From positions 20,473,501-20,537,500 of the forward strand of contig NC_089041.1 of the NCBI RefSeq assembly GCF_034140825.1: a stretch of DNA of 64,000 nt, read 5' to 3'. The notes beneath the pieces were generated by a model. The model worked only from the letters and a program-made list of their open reading frames with translations, was not told where the DNA came from and did no database searches. This document shows positions 1 through 12,921 of this stretch, in pieces. Made by a program: the position numbers and the translations under genes. Numbering within the stretch: the first letter of the stretch is position 1; the number at the start of each line of letters is the position of its first letter. Source of the stretch: Oryza sativa Japonica Group (lineage: Eukaryota; Streptophyta; Magnoliopsida; Poales; Poaceae).

Positions 1-1194
1 CACCAGGCCTTAGAAGTGGCGTCACGCCCGACCGCTTCCCTCGGGGAGGGCGATCGCCCTGGCATAACGCCGGGGGCTACTGTCGGTGACATGGGACCGG
101 GAGTATCATGACTAGAGGCTTGAGGCAGACACAATCGCCCACGTGGCCTGGCACCCTCGGGGGGCGTCGGGCCCGAGGGTGATGTGTTCGCCCTCCTCTT
201 TGTCTCCCCGAGGGGGTCGGACCGCTCCCGCCTCGGCCCCGAGGGCCGAGGCGCCCCGACCCCTTGTGGGTTTTGCGCCGCGTGTATGGGTTAGGTGAGC
301 GCAGCGGGGCTCACCTAACCGCATTTATTGCGGTTTGGGTGAGCACGTCACGCCACACGTAATGCAGTACAGCGCGCTCGTTCATCCGGTCTGTGATCAG
401 TCACAGACCGGTCAGATCGTGGGTTAGGTGGCGACAGGCGGTCTGACGCACGCCTCGCCCCATCCCGTCAGGACGAGAGCCTCCAAGCACTCGTCCCTAG
501 CCGGAGCCGGCGTGTTACCTCCTGGAGATGGCACGTTGGTTCCGGTCAGATATATGCCAGGCTTCATCCTAACCATTACAGGCAAGATATTGTATGAAGA
601 AGGGCGAACATGCAGATTGATAAACTGACGCGTGGTGGACAAGAATGACCGATTTGTGACCGGTCTGACACTGGTCATATCGTCAGCAGACAGCCATGTT
701 CCCACGTCGCGCCTGCTTCCGGCGGAAGTGGAGGTAGGTGTGGGCTGTCCCATCAGAAGGTCATTCAGACGGCAACCATACAAATCTCCGTCCATTTATG
801 AAAAGATAGGATAAGTCCCCACACAAAAGAGAGAGAGGGGTGCATGTGGTATCCCCTTGAAATATAAAAGGAGGACCTTGCCCATAGGGAGAGCAGGCTT
901 GGGTTGGGACTGGACCTTCCCAGATCGGGAACCCAGAAGGAGGGAGAGGCTGGCTGATACTTTGTAGCTCCTTCATACACAGATCCACCAAAACACAGGA
1001 GTAGGGTATTACGCTTCTCAGCGGCCCGAACCTGTATACATCGCTGGTGTTTCATGCTCTTTCGAGAGGTCGCGATCTTTCCACATATAGACAGAGCTTG
1101 GGATTTCACCCTGAGCCCCCGGCCGAACCGGCATAGGGGGGCCTGTGCGGTCTCCCGGTGAGGAGCCCCCACACTCCGTCACGGTTGGTAACAC
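1..1194 (+). mobile_element. 3' end of a Ty3/Gypsy-like LTR retrotransposon (fossil)
   Basis: A GC-rich purine tract (near 70-80) runs into TGTCGGTGAC at 81, the typical start of a grass Gypsy 3' LTR. The LTR appears to run to a CA end near 1194 and contains a TATA-like ATATAAAAG near 863. The rest of the element lies left of the window. It seems to have inserted into a CACTA-type element whose end follows at 1195-1331. The family is assigned from the general look of the LTR only; the right boundary may be off by several bases. Confidence 0.55.
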
Positions 1195-1331
1195 AAACCG
1201 GGACTAAAGATCAAATATGCCCGTTACCCTTTTGAACCGGGACTAAAGATCATCTTTAGCCCTGGTTTTTATTGCATCCGGGACTATTGTGGAAATCGGC
1301 CGACCGACGAAAGATGGTTTCTCCACCAGTG
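1195..1331. mobile_element. CACTA (En/Spm-like) transposon terminus
   Basis: The segment holds short repeats of the form ACCGGGACTAAAGAT in both orientations and ends in CTCCACCAGTG at 1331. Read on the minus strand this is CACTGGTGGAG, a CACTA-type terminal inverted repeat. Subterminal repeats of this kind are typical of grass CACTA elements. Only one end is present; the other is outside the window or displaced by the LTR element to the left. Confidence 0.5.
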
Positions 1332-1889
1332 ATACATGCCGATGTACTAGCAACGATATAAATTTAACATACACTATAAATTGTTGCATTGCGTTTGTAT
1401 ATCATAACCAGACAACACAGAGAGGCAGGGGGACGTAGTTTTTTGTATGGCTGCGAATCAGTTTTGATATATATTACTATCTCATATAATTATTTGATGG
1501 TTGGAACAATATAAATGGCTTATGTTTATATATAGACAAGATTATCTTACGATTCGCACAGTTTTTTATAGGGAGTAATTTTCACGCCTCGTGTTTTTAT
1601 ATATGGATAAAAAAATACTATATGAATTGGAAAGGGCATATTTACGGTGACTCTAATTTACAGGTTAAGTCATAGACTTATGAGCATTCGTATTTACGGC
1701 TATTTATCCTTTTAGTAGTAAGACGGCGTATTTGTCAACAACGAGATGTCCATATAACTTCGTCAACTAGTCTAGTTTTTTTAATATGCTTATAAAGATA
1801 TGGTGTGTGTATATGTTCATATCGGTAAGTGTTTGCGTTGTACTGTGTAATTCTAAAAAAAAGTGAGCTAGGTAGCGTTACGAGTATAT
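1332..1889. other. AT-rich intergenic stretch, nothing recognised
   Basis: AT-rich DNA with no open frame of note, no clear inverted repeats and no tRNA-like fold noticed. Confidence 0.5.
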
Positions 1890-2131
1890 TGTTGGGAAAA
1901 TTGATCTCTCGGTTTGAAAGATCACGCTAGACCGTTTTCCACCCGTTGTCTACGCAAAATCAGAGCGATCCAATCTGTTAATTCCCGATTAACTATGCGC
2001 CGTGATCGGTGGCACCCAATTTATTTCCTATTGAGTCGCCCCCGATTCCCCACAGTGCTAAATATAAAAGGGGAGGCCGGCCCAACAGTAGATGACAATC
2101 TCTCTCGGTCTCAATCTAAACCCAATCAACA
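1890..2131 (+). mobile_element. Short LTR with adjoining primer-binding-like site (fossil)
   Basis: The segment starts TGTTGGGAAA and ends ATCAACA, so it has TG...CA ends with a TGTTG/CAACA inverted pair. It contains a TATA-like AAATATAAAAGG near 2060. Immediately after it comes TTGGCGCTGGAGGGG, which looks like a primer-binding site. This suggests the 5' LTR of a small LTR retrotransposon. The internal part fades out by about 2400 with no recognisable protein, so it is a short remnant. Confidence 0.5.
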
Positions 2132-2478
2132 TTGGCGCTGGAGGGGAAACGTGTGGCGGTTCTAGGATAGTGTAGGTGGCAACCGGAAGGCTGCCGCTAC
2201 CCCGCAACCGGCGTTCTCACTGCTACGACTACTTCCCTTACGCCGACGATCACGGAGCAGTTCGAGGGACTTCATCCTCTACTTCCACTCCGGTTGATGG
2301 TATTGGAGAGGGAACAACAAGAATCGCAACGGTGGTTTCAAATAACGGTCAGTAATCGTAAAATTCCGTATTAGGGTGATCATGTTTAGACTAAGCACTC
2401 ATGTTAATAGATCAGTAGAATCTACATATATGTGTTCGTATCGGGTTTCTAGAAAATTTTACAACGAATAGGGTAATA

Positions 2479-2717
2479 CTCCCTCCGTTTCTAAATATTT
2501 GACGCTGTTGACTTTTTTAAATATGTTTAACCGTTCGTCTTATTTAAAAAATTTAAGTAATTATTTTTTTTCCTATCATTTGATTAATTGTTAAATATAC
2601 TTATATGTATATATATAGTTTTACATATTTCACAAAAGTTTTTGAATAAGACGAACGGTCAAATATGTGATAAAAAGTTAATGGTGTTAAATATTTAGAA
2701 ATAGAGGGAGAGGAAGT
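2479..2717. mobile_element. Stowaway-like MITE
   Basis: It begins CTCCCTCCGTTTC after TA and ends in GAGGGAG plus a few bases before TA. The interior has the characteristic inverted pair with GACGCTGTTGACTTTTT on the left and complementary blocks such as AAGACGAACGGTCAA on the right. Size and TA target fit Stowaway (Tc1/mariner-derived) elements. The right terminus is slightly degenerate, so the end is approximate. Confidence 0.7.
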
Positions 2718-3444
2718 ACTGATATACGGAGTAATCAGCAAAAAGATGGACCATAGCCGTCGTGTTGGACTCCTCCATGTAAGACGACCCGGAACAGCGA
2801 AAAGAAGAAGCGCACGTAAGAATCGGCAGGGTCAAAGCTAGTTTCTCAAAAAAAAAAAGATAATAAGAATAATATAATAAGAAAATAAAAAGAAAAAAAA
2901 TCCCCATGGAGACGAAACGTGGACAAAAATCGCAGCCGTCACGTCCATCTCCGCAAGACCGCGGCGCCAAACGGGTCAACCACCCACCTCTCTTCTCCTC
3001 ATCCCCATCCCATTCCCATTTCTCTCGCGCGCACGGCGCCGCGCGCGACGCGAGACGCGACGCAAGCCATCACCAACACAAAAACATGGCGTCCACCACC
3101 TCCTCGCCCACGCGCGCACCCTCCTCCTACCCGTAAACGACACCCACACCGACCCGCCTCCGCCTGCGCGGCGAGAAAACCCAAGAACCCCCCACGTAGG
3201 CAAGACGAGGAGAAAGAGGATTGCAAGACGCTGTCCATCGAAGCATGCCATCCATGGCGCCTCCTCGGCTATAACCAGGCGAGAGAGAGAGAGACGAGAC
3301 GAGACAGCCAAGAACACGCGCGTGCGCGCGTGCGTGATTCTTAGTTTAGCGCCTTCCCCCCCGCGGCCGATAATAACACGGTGGTGGGGGAGGTGTTCGT
3401 CCGTGGCGCGTTCTTTTGTCCCAGGCGTGCATGGCCGAGACGCC
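2718..3444 (+). promoter_or_regulatory. Promoter and 5' leader region of the SGP-type GTPase gene
   Basis: This stretch precedes the GTPase start codon. It changes from A-rich DNA (2845-2900) to GC-rich, CpG-rich sequence with GA runs (GAGAGAGAGAGACGAGACGA region near 3283-3305), usual for a grass promoter and 5' UTR. No certain TATA box was picked. The long minus-strand frames here are by-products of GC richness. Confidence 0.35.
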
Positions 3445-6359
3445 ATGACGACGACGACGGCGACGAACACGGCGACGAACACGGCGGCAGCCATGGAGGT
3501 GACCAAGGCGGTCACGCAGCTCTGCGCGCAGGGTGGGGGCGGCGGCGGGAGGAGGAGGGGGAGGGGCAGGCCGGCCGTGCTGCGGCTCGACCTCCGCTGG
3601 GGCCGCCTGCTCCGCCTCGCCGTCATCAGCAGGGTCGTCCGCCTCGTCTGGGACCAGCTCCTCGCCTGCTCCTCCTGCGCCGGCGGCGGCGGCGGCCGCT
3701 ACCGCAGGCTCGGCCCGCCGCCGCAGGGCGTCGCCGCCGGTGCCGTCCTCTCCCCGCTCCCCAGGGACGCCGACGACGACGCTGCCGCCGCCGACCGCGA
3801 CGCGGCCGATGTCGAGGACGTCGTCAGCCTCAAGGTCAGCCTGCTCGGCGATTGCCAGATCGGCAAGACCAGCTTCATGGTAACTTCTCCCATCTCCTCC
3901 TCCTCTTTCAACCAAGAAGCAATCAAATTCTGAAACTCGAGTCAGCAATCGAACACAAGAATCATTTCTTCTTGAATTCAGAATAGTCAATCCAGATAGT
4001 AAAAAGTAAATTAATCTATTGGGTAATTGATTCTGCAGGTTAAGTATGTTGGGGACGACGAGGAGCAGAACGGCTTGCAGATGACGGGCCTGAATCTGAT
4101 GGACAAGACCTTGGCAGTTCGGGGAGCTCGAATTGCCTTCAGCATTTGGGATGTGGCAGGTAATTTGCACAAGCATATGAACTACAAATGCAGGATTTGT
4201 TTCCCCCTTTATACTTGCATTGGTTGAAGAATCAGATTTTTTTTTTGGTGTGCCTAAACTTGCTTTGTTTGATGAGTTTTTGTTGTGTGATGGAATGCAG
4301 GAGACAGCCAGTTCCTCGACCACGTCCCGATCGCGTGTAAGGACGCCGTGGCGATCTTGTACATGTTCGATCTCACGAGCCGGTGCACGCTTACTAAGTT
4401 AGTGTTCCTATCAGTCTCACAGCATCATAATCTTGGATCAGATTTTGAGTAATTAGAACTTTCAATATCTGTAGTACTTATTGTTGATTATATTATCTTT
4501 TGCTTGATGCAGTGTTATAGATTGGTATGAGAGGGCAAGGAAATGGAATAAGGTTGGTACATTGTTCTTCTATAATCGTGTGGTTTTCATTTTTTCTGGA
4601 TGTGTTCTTTAGGATTATAGCTGAACCATAGGTAGACTGTGCACTGAAAAATTGTTACAGTATTACAAGTTGCTGCTAAAACAGTAACTAGCAGATGGGT
4701 TCCCACAATCCAACATATGTCAGAGCATGCCTGCAGATCACTGTTTCTGAACAATTTAGTAATGCTGATACTTGTTCATATGTTTTTATCGGTGCTCTAG
4801 CTGAACAGTGAAATGGTGTCCTTGGTTCTTGGTATTGTAGCTGAACAGTTTTTATCTCTCTTTTGTTTTCTGACAGACGGCTATTCCAATCCTAATTGGG
4901 ACGAAGTTTGATGACTTCGCTCAGCTTCCTCTTGAGATGCAATGGACCATCGTTAACGAGGTACGTTTATTAATAGTTTCTTGCAATCAAAATATTGTTC
5001 CCCCTTGCCTTTCTTTGGTTCTTGGATATGCAGCCTTCAGCATCTCCAATGTTTGTTAGCATAGAAAGATGAGACCTTTTCTTGGTTCTGACGATATGGG
5101 TTTGGGCTACACATGTTTCTTTTATCTCAAACGCTGCAAATTAACCAGATAGGTCAGAACTTTAATCTTGAATTAGCCTTTTCATGGCTACCAAGTGCTA
5201 ATAGCAAATCAGAAATATTCGAAAGCCAACCATCCCCTGAAAACTCCCATTTTGAGGTTCAGATTTCTGAAAACTGCTACTGAATCAAAATTTTCTCATC
5301 AAAGATTTGAGCTTCTTTCTGTAGGCCATGAACACGAAATTTTTTTAGCTTGATCGCATCTGCAATTAATTAAGAATACCTATGTGAAAACGACAAGAGA
5401 GCCCAAATCAAACCTGAATCGAGTACAGCATGCTACCAATTATGTTTGTGCAGACCGTGCTGACCTGATAGCACCATATATGAATGCCTATTACTATTGC
5501 AACATTGAATACAGTGGACCTTGGTTGATCAGGGGGAGCATTCGTTAAGTAGGCCCAAACACGTCTTGTCTTCGTCTTCGTCTCCGGGGAAGGAGGCTCG
5601 CCAGTCACCACTAACAACAGCCGGGATGATCGAGTCAAACGATAGAAAATTTATTAGGCAATGGATATAATTTCTGTTTTGTTTGTGCCCATTTGTTTGC
5701 ATCTTGTCCAAACCATACGACGATCATCGATCCCTGTGGGCCTTACAACATACAGAATGTAGATCGATGGTCACTAATCACTCGACATGCTAAAAGCAAG
5801 GAAAAGCTACATCACAACTAACCGAAAATAACTCCTCGTGCTACTGGGAGCCCTCATGCTTGAAAATGTAGTTGCGTTTCTTTTCAGCCACAGTGAATAT
5901 CAGTTCACTGAAAAGTTTTTGTAACTAATCCTAGAAACTACTGTTTGACCAGGTTTAATTCTGACAAAGAATTCGAGAACACAAAACCATATGCTTCGCA
6001 TTTGGTTTACTGTTGTTAAAAAAACATGTTGTATTCGAAAGAAACTCCTCTGATGTAATGCCCTCTGACATGTGGGTCCACGAGTTATGGGCTCCATATG
6101 TCAGTCCCTTAAAGTCGGAGGACAGTAAGTTAGAAGGTTTTTTTCCGTTGTATTCTTGTTTCTGATGGAGGATTTTTTTTTTCTGAAATTTCAGGCCAGG
6201 GCATACGCGAGAGCGATGAAGGCGACCCTCTTCTTCTCCAGCTCGACGCACAACATCAACGTGAACAAGATCTTCAAGTTCATCACGGCCAAGCTCTTCA
6301 ACCTGCCGTGGACGGTGGAGCGCAACCTCACCGTCGGCGAGCCCATCATAGACTTCTGA
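3445..6359 (+). CDS. SGP1-like monomeric GTPase (Spg1/Tem1 family), six exons
   Basis: Exons: 3445-3879, 4039-4159, 4301-4397, 4513-4552, 4877-4960, 6195-6359; all five introns are GT-AG and phases agree, giving 313 residues. An N-terminal extension of about 130 residues (Gly/Arg- and Ala/Asp-rich) precedes a Ras-like domain. P-loop GDCQIGKTS is at about 135-143, WDVAG at 182-186, GTKFD in place of the usual NKxD at 239-243, and the C-terminal part has FFSSSTHNINVNKIF. These features match plant SGP1/SGP2, relatives of fission yeast Spg1 and budding yeast Tem1, which act with a Sid1/MAP4K-type kinase in septation or polarity signalling. No prenylation CAAX box is present, as usual in this family. 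The start at 3445 is the first in-frame ATG after the GC-rich leader; Met at 3493 is an alternative. Intron 5 is 1.2 kb and holds no other gene. The gene looks intact and single-copy here. Confidence 0.87.
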
Positions 6360-6997
6360 AGACTCTACACCCTTACACTGACAAAATGCTAGGCAAAAAA
6401 ACGTACACGAGCCCTTCCTTCCCTCCCCTTCGTCGTCTTCCTCCTGACCTTTCTCTCCCGGTAATGGAGGCCGGCCATGGCCATGGCTGAGCAGAACTGA
6501 GCTCTTGCATGTACATATAGGTGAAAGAAAAAAGAAAAAAAAAAGAAAGAAAAAGGATCAAGTTGAGTTCGTCGTTGTCGAGGTGTTATCCCTTCCCTTG
6601 TGCAGTGCAGGCAAGGGCAGAAGAGGAAACCGTGAGATGTTGTCTGTAACCCTCGTCACAGTGTATAGTAGAGTAGGAGTTTAACCGATCCATGTAATAT
6701 AATCCTCACCGTTTTTTTAACACCAGTTTTAGATATGGGTACTCATCGAACCATTCGATCAGTTTAATTTTTTTTTTTTGCGGGGAAACCATTAATTCGA
6801 TCAGTTCATCTAAAGTCTAAATGAACTAAAATCTACATAGTCCCTCGTTTCAAACTAAGTATATGTCCAGGCCTCCAGGGATACTTGTACTACTTCTATC
6901 CTAATATAAGAGCATTTTTAGACGTGAGAGAAAAATAAGAAGAGAAAATTACCTAAATGTTCTATATTAAACGAGAGATGATGGAAAGTGCGAGGGT
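6360..6997 (+). other. 3' UTR of the GTPase gene and intergenic DNA
   Basis: GC-mixed sequence follows the stop for about 300 bases, with a possible poly(A) context near 6690 (TGTAATATAATCC). After that the DNA is AT-rich with no gene recognised. Confidence 0.4.
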
Positions 6998-8651
6998 AAT
7001 TGAGGATAAGATTTTTTTTTGACTAATTCACCAGGAGGGAGAGATTCCCCACCTGAATATATTGCGTCAAACGAAATTACACAGGGCAGGCTTCACCTAC
7101 GCAAGTGCAGGAACCCTGGAGGATAATAGCAAAAAATACACGGGGAGTCCTGAGAAGAGAATACAAAAGAGAGGCCACCTTCCCAAAATAACAGCAATTG
7201 AAGTTTGCACTTGCAAGAAACCCAACCGAAAACCAGAGCAACCTAAAGCTAACACCCTAGCTCATCAACAACCATATCGTTATGCAAACTTGGAAACGCC
7301 AGAGTCCACGCCGGAGGGCCTTTTTGCCACAAGCATGTCAGCTATGGATTAACGGCAACCAAAAGACTGAGGAAGTCATAAACCACCCGCATTAAGCCGT
7401 CAAAATCCAACTTAATCTTGTTGCTGCTTGGATCAGTGCCCGCCGACACCATTTGGGGGAAGGAAGCCTCAGAGAAGGGAGGGCCACTAAAGGTTGCGGC
7501 CATAGAGACCGCCCGCATCGAGTCTTCTTCAATCCGACTATAACAAATTGCTAGCTAGTTCCACGCCCTCCAACGCCCTTTTAGGGAAGGAAGCCTCAAA
7601 GGAGGGAGGGCCGCCGAACAATGTGGTTGAGGACAATCCAAGGAAAAGGGTGGAGACGAAGAGGGAGCTGGACAAAAGATAAGTGGTAGAGGGGGGAATC
7701 CTACAGCTGAAAGAACGTCAACCGCGTCAACAGGGAAGGCTGCAAGAATAGTAGCCATTCAAGCCAAAGAAAACCGTAGGCACTAACATAAAAGACCTGA
7801 CCTAATCCATCAATCAAGGAGCATGCCAAAAGGAGATCTAGAGAGAGGGAGAGGCACTAGCGAATCCTAATTGACGGATCAGAGCCAAGCATGTTATGGC
7901 AAGGAGCTCGTTGGCTAGCTCAAGGGCGCCTCAAAGAGGAGGGAGGAGGAGGGATGGGGATGGAAGAAGGTGTTGGGCAAGGTCACCGGTCCCGCGGGGA
8001 GAGGGGGGTCCGAGGCCAGAGCCTGCCACCGGTGCCACGGATTCGACCAGATCCGGCCGCTAGGAGCGCGGATCTGCACGCCACCAGTCGGGGGCGCCGG
8101 GCCTAGCCTTCATCGCTGGCCGAGGGGGGGGCTACAAGGAGCCAAGCCGAGGCCAGACACCGCCCCCACGGACAACACGTCGCCAGACAGCACCGCTGGC
8201 GACTGCCCTCCGCGGCCAAGGAGCACGACCGCTCCTTCGCCAGGAACAGCACACCGTCGCCGGGACACACGCCGCCGCACCGCCTCCACCACGCCCCATC
8301 GTGCCACCGCGCACGGCATTGTCGCTCTCCTCCGGCCAGGTCCAGAAGCAGGGTGCCGGATCCAGCCACGGGGGCGCCAGATCAGAAGCTTCGCGCCGCG
8401 CCGATGTCAGCCCCCACCCATCACGCGCCACGTCATCATCCTCGCGCTGAGCCGTCGTGTTGCCGAGGAATGGCCTCGCCGCCGCCCTCACAGCTGGCAG
8501 CGCGGAACTCCGGTGGTGCGCTCCGGCGGCGGCGAGGGGAGAAGAGGAAGGGAGGGGGCGGCGGGGGCTAGGGTTCACCCCCTGTGCCGCTCGCGCGAGA
8601 GGGCGACGCGGGGTTGTGCCGGCTTCGTACTCTTCCAATTGAGGATAAGAT
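6998..8651 (-). mobile_element. LINE-like retroposon with 15-bp target-site duplication
   Basis: AATTGAGGATAAGAT occurs exactly at 6998-7012 and again at 8637-8651. The left copy is followed by a run of T (7012-7020), which is a poly(A) tail on the minus strand. The right end, the element's 5' side, is GC-rich with a GTGAACCCTAGCC-type start. The tail plus long target duplication marks an insertion by LINE machinery. At 1.6 kb and with no reverse transcriptase frame seen, it is an internally deleted or non-autonomous member. Pieces of the same element recur at 19052-19565 and 33438-34301 and in the later repeat units. Confidence 0.75.
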
Positions 8652-9354
8652 GAACTGATGTGATAAGTAGTATGAGATTGTACTTATTTTAAAACAAAAT
8701 TTGAATATAAAATCATACTTATTTTAGGAGGATGTAGTATTTGGGACTTGGCAGTAATTTTACTGTTCTTGGTATTAGAAGGTACCATTTATTTTATATA
8801 AAACTTGGTATTTCTCGAGGTATAAAAAACATACGGTTAGGACCGTAACGAACTGTGTTAGCTGTAGGTTTGCATCTGTTCCCAAGGTGATTTAATTTGA
8901 GCAATTGCAAATAGCTTTTTCTTCTCTCACTCGGCAGCTGAATCTTGCTTGGTGGAGTACTCGGGCCGTGCACGTTCATCCACGGGTTTGATTTGACATT
9001 GGTCATGAGCGCGTTTTAGTGGACAAAGTGGTGGTTAGCATAGTGAAATTGTCAACGCGAGAAGCAGAAACCAATTGCTGTTGCTGTCGCCGGTACCAAT
9101 ACTGTATGGTGTTCCTGTTCCATCAGAATTCAGTCGAGTGCATGGCAGCTCATTCTTGTGGCCCATCACACAATTAATCTCCGACGATGTACTGTACGTA
9201 GTGGAGCATTTAGATTAGTAATTCTCGAATACATTTTCGTAAGGGTTAAGTGGGCATATGTAACGTGTTCACTCCTTGTTACTATCTCTGTTTTCAGATG
9301 AGTGACATCATCAGCATAGTCCGCAATACACATTTTATCATCATAACAATTTTA
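8652..9354. other. Intergenic DNA, no gene recognised
   Basis: Mixed-composition DNA, well conserved in the later copies (from 19581, 37800 and 56018). No coding frame, RNA fold or terminal repeats recognised. It belongs to the duplicated block. Confidence 0.4.
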
Positions 9355-9958
9355 CACTATAAAAAACGATTTTTCATGATGTTACCCTATAATTTACGCT
9401 GGCGGCCATATGCAAAAACCGTCAACAAAAACATAACAATAGGTGGGGGGCTACGGACCACCAGCAAAAACCAATTTTTGCTGGTAACCACGCTAAGAGA
9501 AACGCCTAAAAAACTACTCTATTTTTCGAGGCGGGCCTCTTAAGTGTCCGCCAGTTTTTCTAGGCGGACCTCTTAGGCGTCCGCCAGCGAAAAATCTCAT
9601 TTTCACTGGCAGTAGGTAAGGAGGACCGCTGCAAAAAAAGTTTTGGGCGAATATATAAATCTACCGTCCCCCACCCCCACCGCTCCCTTCTCCCTTCCCC
9701 CACCGCGTGGCCCCTCCGCCGCCTCTCTTCCTTCTCTCTCGGTTTCACCTTCTTCCTCCCTTCTCCACCGCCGTCGGCTGCCGTCGCCTCTACCGCCTCT
9801 CCGCGGCGGTGGGGCGTGGCCTCCTCCTCTCCGCCGCTAGCCGCCATGAGCTCGGGCCGGATTCGGCCGCTGCGACGACGGCGGAGGCCGGATCTGCCGC
9901 CGCAACGACGGGGGAGACCAGATCCGTCGCCGCGATCGCCGCAGGGCCACTAGTCTCT
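9355..9958. mobile_element. CACTA-like fragment
   Basis: It starts CACTATAAAAAACG at 9355, then carries repeated blocks of the type AGGCGGACCTCTTA...GTCCGCCAG in direct and inverted forms (9445-9610), followed by a GC-rich tract ending near the CCACTAG at 9948. Subterminal repeat clusters like this are typical of CACTA elements. The right terminus is not clear. Open frames in it are GC-driven and not believed. Confidence 0.4.
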
Positions 9959-10391
9959 AAAGTCTAAATTATATATTTAAAAAACATTACGAATATAACT
10001 TTATGAAAGAGAGTTTCTCATAAAAATATACCAATATAACTTTTCATATTTTAAATATTTTTACGTCTATTAAATTTTTAAGGTTTCAAGATTTGACTGC
10101 ACTTATAGGAGATACTACTATACAAGAATCAACGAGAAGCGAATTTTTAAGTTGCGATAAACTGGTAGTAGTAAGATTTTGTGAACAAGGATAATGCATA
10201 TCTGCGTAAAAAAATATATAGTGCAAATCACATGTACATTGAAAATCTAGAAACTATTGTCACAAGAGTAAAATTTTTACCAACCAAACGGCCACAATGT
10301 CGCGCAGGGCTTATCCGGGGCACTACTGCCCTTGGGCTGAAAGTGCGGCCACAAGCCCACAATATCTTGCGGGGCTTAGCCGGGGCACCAC
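9959..10391. other. AT-rich DNA leading into the eL42 promoter
   Basis: AT-rich to about 10270, then GC-rich sequence with near-duplicate blocks GCAGGGCTTATCCGGGGCAC and GCGGGGCTTAGCCGGGGCAC (10307 and 10370), a short promoter-proximal duplication. No gene seen. Confidence 0.4.
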
Positions 10392-10514
10392 GGCCCATGG
10401 GCTCTATCTCCCTCACCAGTAAAGCCCTAGCCTCCAAGACCGCACCCGTATAAAGCCGCAGACCTCTCTCTCCTTCTCCTCCCCCGCCGCCGCCACTTGC
10501 CTCCGAAACCCTAG
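10392..10514 (+). promoter_or_regulatory. eL42-1 core promoter: site II palindrome, TATA, telo-box
   Basis: GCCCATGGGC (10393-10402) contains two inverted site II/UP1-type TGGGC motifs. TATAAA is at 10449-10454, followed by a pyrimidine-rich TOP-like stretch at the presumed transcription start, and AAACCCTAG (telo-box) is at 10506-10514. Site II plus telo-box is the known signature of plant ribosomal protein promoters, which ties expression to growing tissue. Confidence 0.75.
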
Positions 10515-10539
10515 CCGCCCCCTCCCCGCGGCCGTGAAA

Positions 10540-11984
<1,445 letters not shown>

Positions 11985-12921
11985 ATTGCTTGCTACCTAC
12001 TGGATACTAAAGTTGTTGGTCTACTGTGCTTCAATATTTCAATGTTATTAGGAGCTTATTTAAGCATACCATATCAATGTATTCAAGTATCATCGTCTGA
12101 CATTTACTCTAGCAAGGATTGGCTTTCTGCTGAATCAAGTTTTGTTGCTTAATGCTCATTGAATCCAATGTGATGCATGTGTTTATATTTTGCAGCAATT
12201 TTATCTTACGACAGTTCTATTTCCCTTAGTCCTCAGTATCCCTTTTTTTTTGTTATCTTACCAGCTGTCTGTTGATTAGTAGTTAGCAAACATAGAGCGA
12301 CCCACTTTAATGACTTCCCGTGACATGAATATGACCTCGAGAGATTAGTCTAGTGAACTTATTCAGACTGAATGTTGTATTGTTAACTGTACTGGCGTTT
12401 GGTCAGTATCTTTCGAAAGAGATTGAATGTAGGGACGTAATTTTATTGCAAGATAATTCATTTGTTCTTGTGGTTCAGTATCTTGGAAGGTCTTGTGATG
12501 TTAGTGAATTCTTTTCGTAGCATTGCAGTACTTGCTCCGTCCTTAATGCATGATTCAATAGGCTACGCAATCTCGTTTGTAGCAATGAATTTTAAAAATT
12601 TGGAATCGCTAACTATCGTTTGACAGATTTATGAGCCTTCCATCATTCGTTTTTTTAAGCTGTCAGATGGTTAAAAATTATAATTTATTATGAACCGAAT
12701 AAATAGCTTCGAACAAGCTAAGCTATGCTGATGTAGAAAAAAAATAGTTCGAGAACCGTGGTATATCCCCCCCCCCAAAACCTCCCCAACCCACCCATAA
12801 AAAACCGGATGGCAGCAATCACAACTTAGCATTGCTTCTCATAGCAATGTTCGTATACTATAAGTGCAGGTTAGTTCAGACTTCAGACACCTATGGTAAT
12901 TGTTTTTTATTTTGTTCGTTA
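11985..12921. other. eL42-1 3' UTR and flank
   Basis: The first 500 bases are conserved between all eL42 copies, including type B, consistent with a 3' UTR. No further gene recognised. A C-run at 12768-12776 and AT-rich DNA follow. Confidence 0.5.

Noticed and set aside
3322-3444. Upstream in-frame Met of the GTPase at 3322
   Set aside because: It would add 41 residues with no family resemblance; the leader there looks like 5' UTR, so 3445 was chosen.
3346-4323. 325-codon minus-strand frame opposite the GTPase gene
   Set aside because: It mirrors the GC-rich first exon and reads through its introns; composition is low-complexity and no domain is visible. The plus-strand gene explains the region.
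8110-8653. Several long frames on both strands in the GC-rich LINE 5' part (also 19019-19587, 37238-37806, 55456-56024)
   Set aside because: Frames overlap in many phases, are rich in Arg/Pro/Ala, and change with indels between copies; expected by chance at this GC content.
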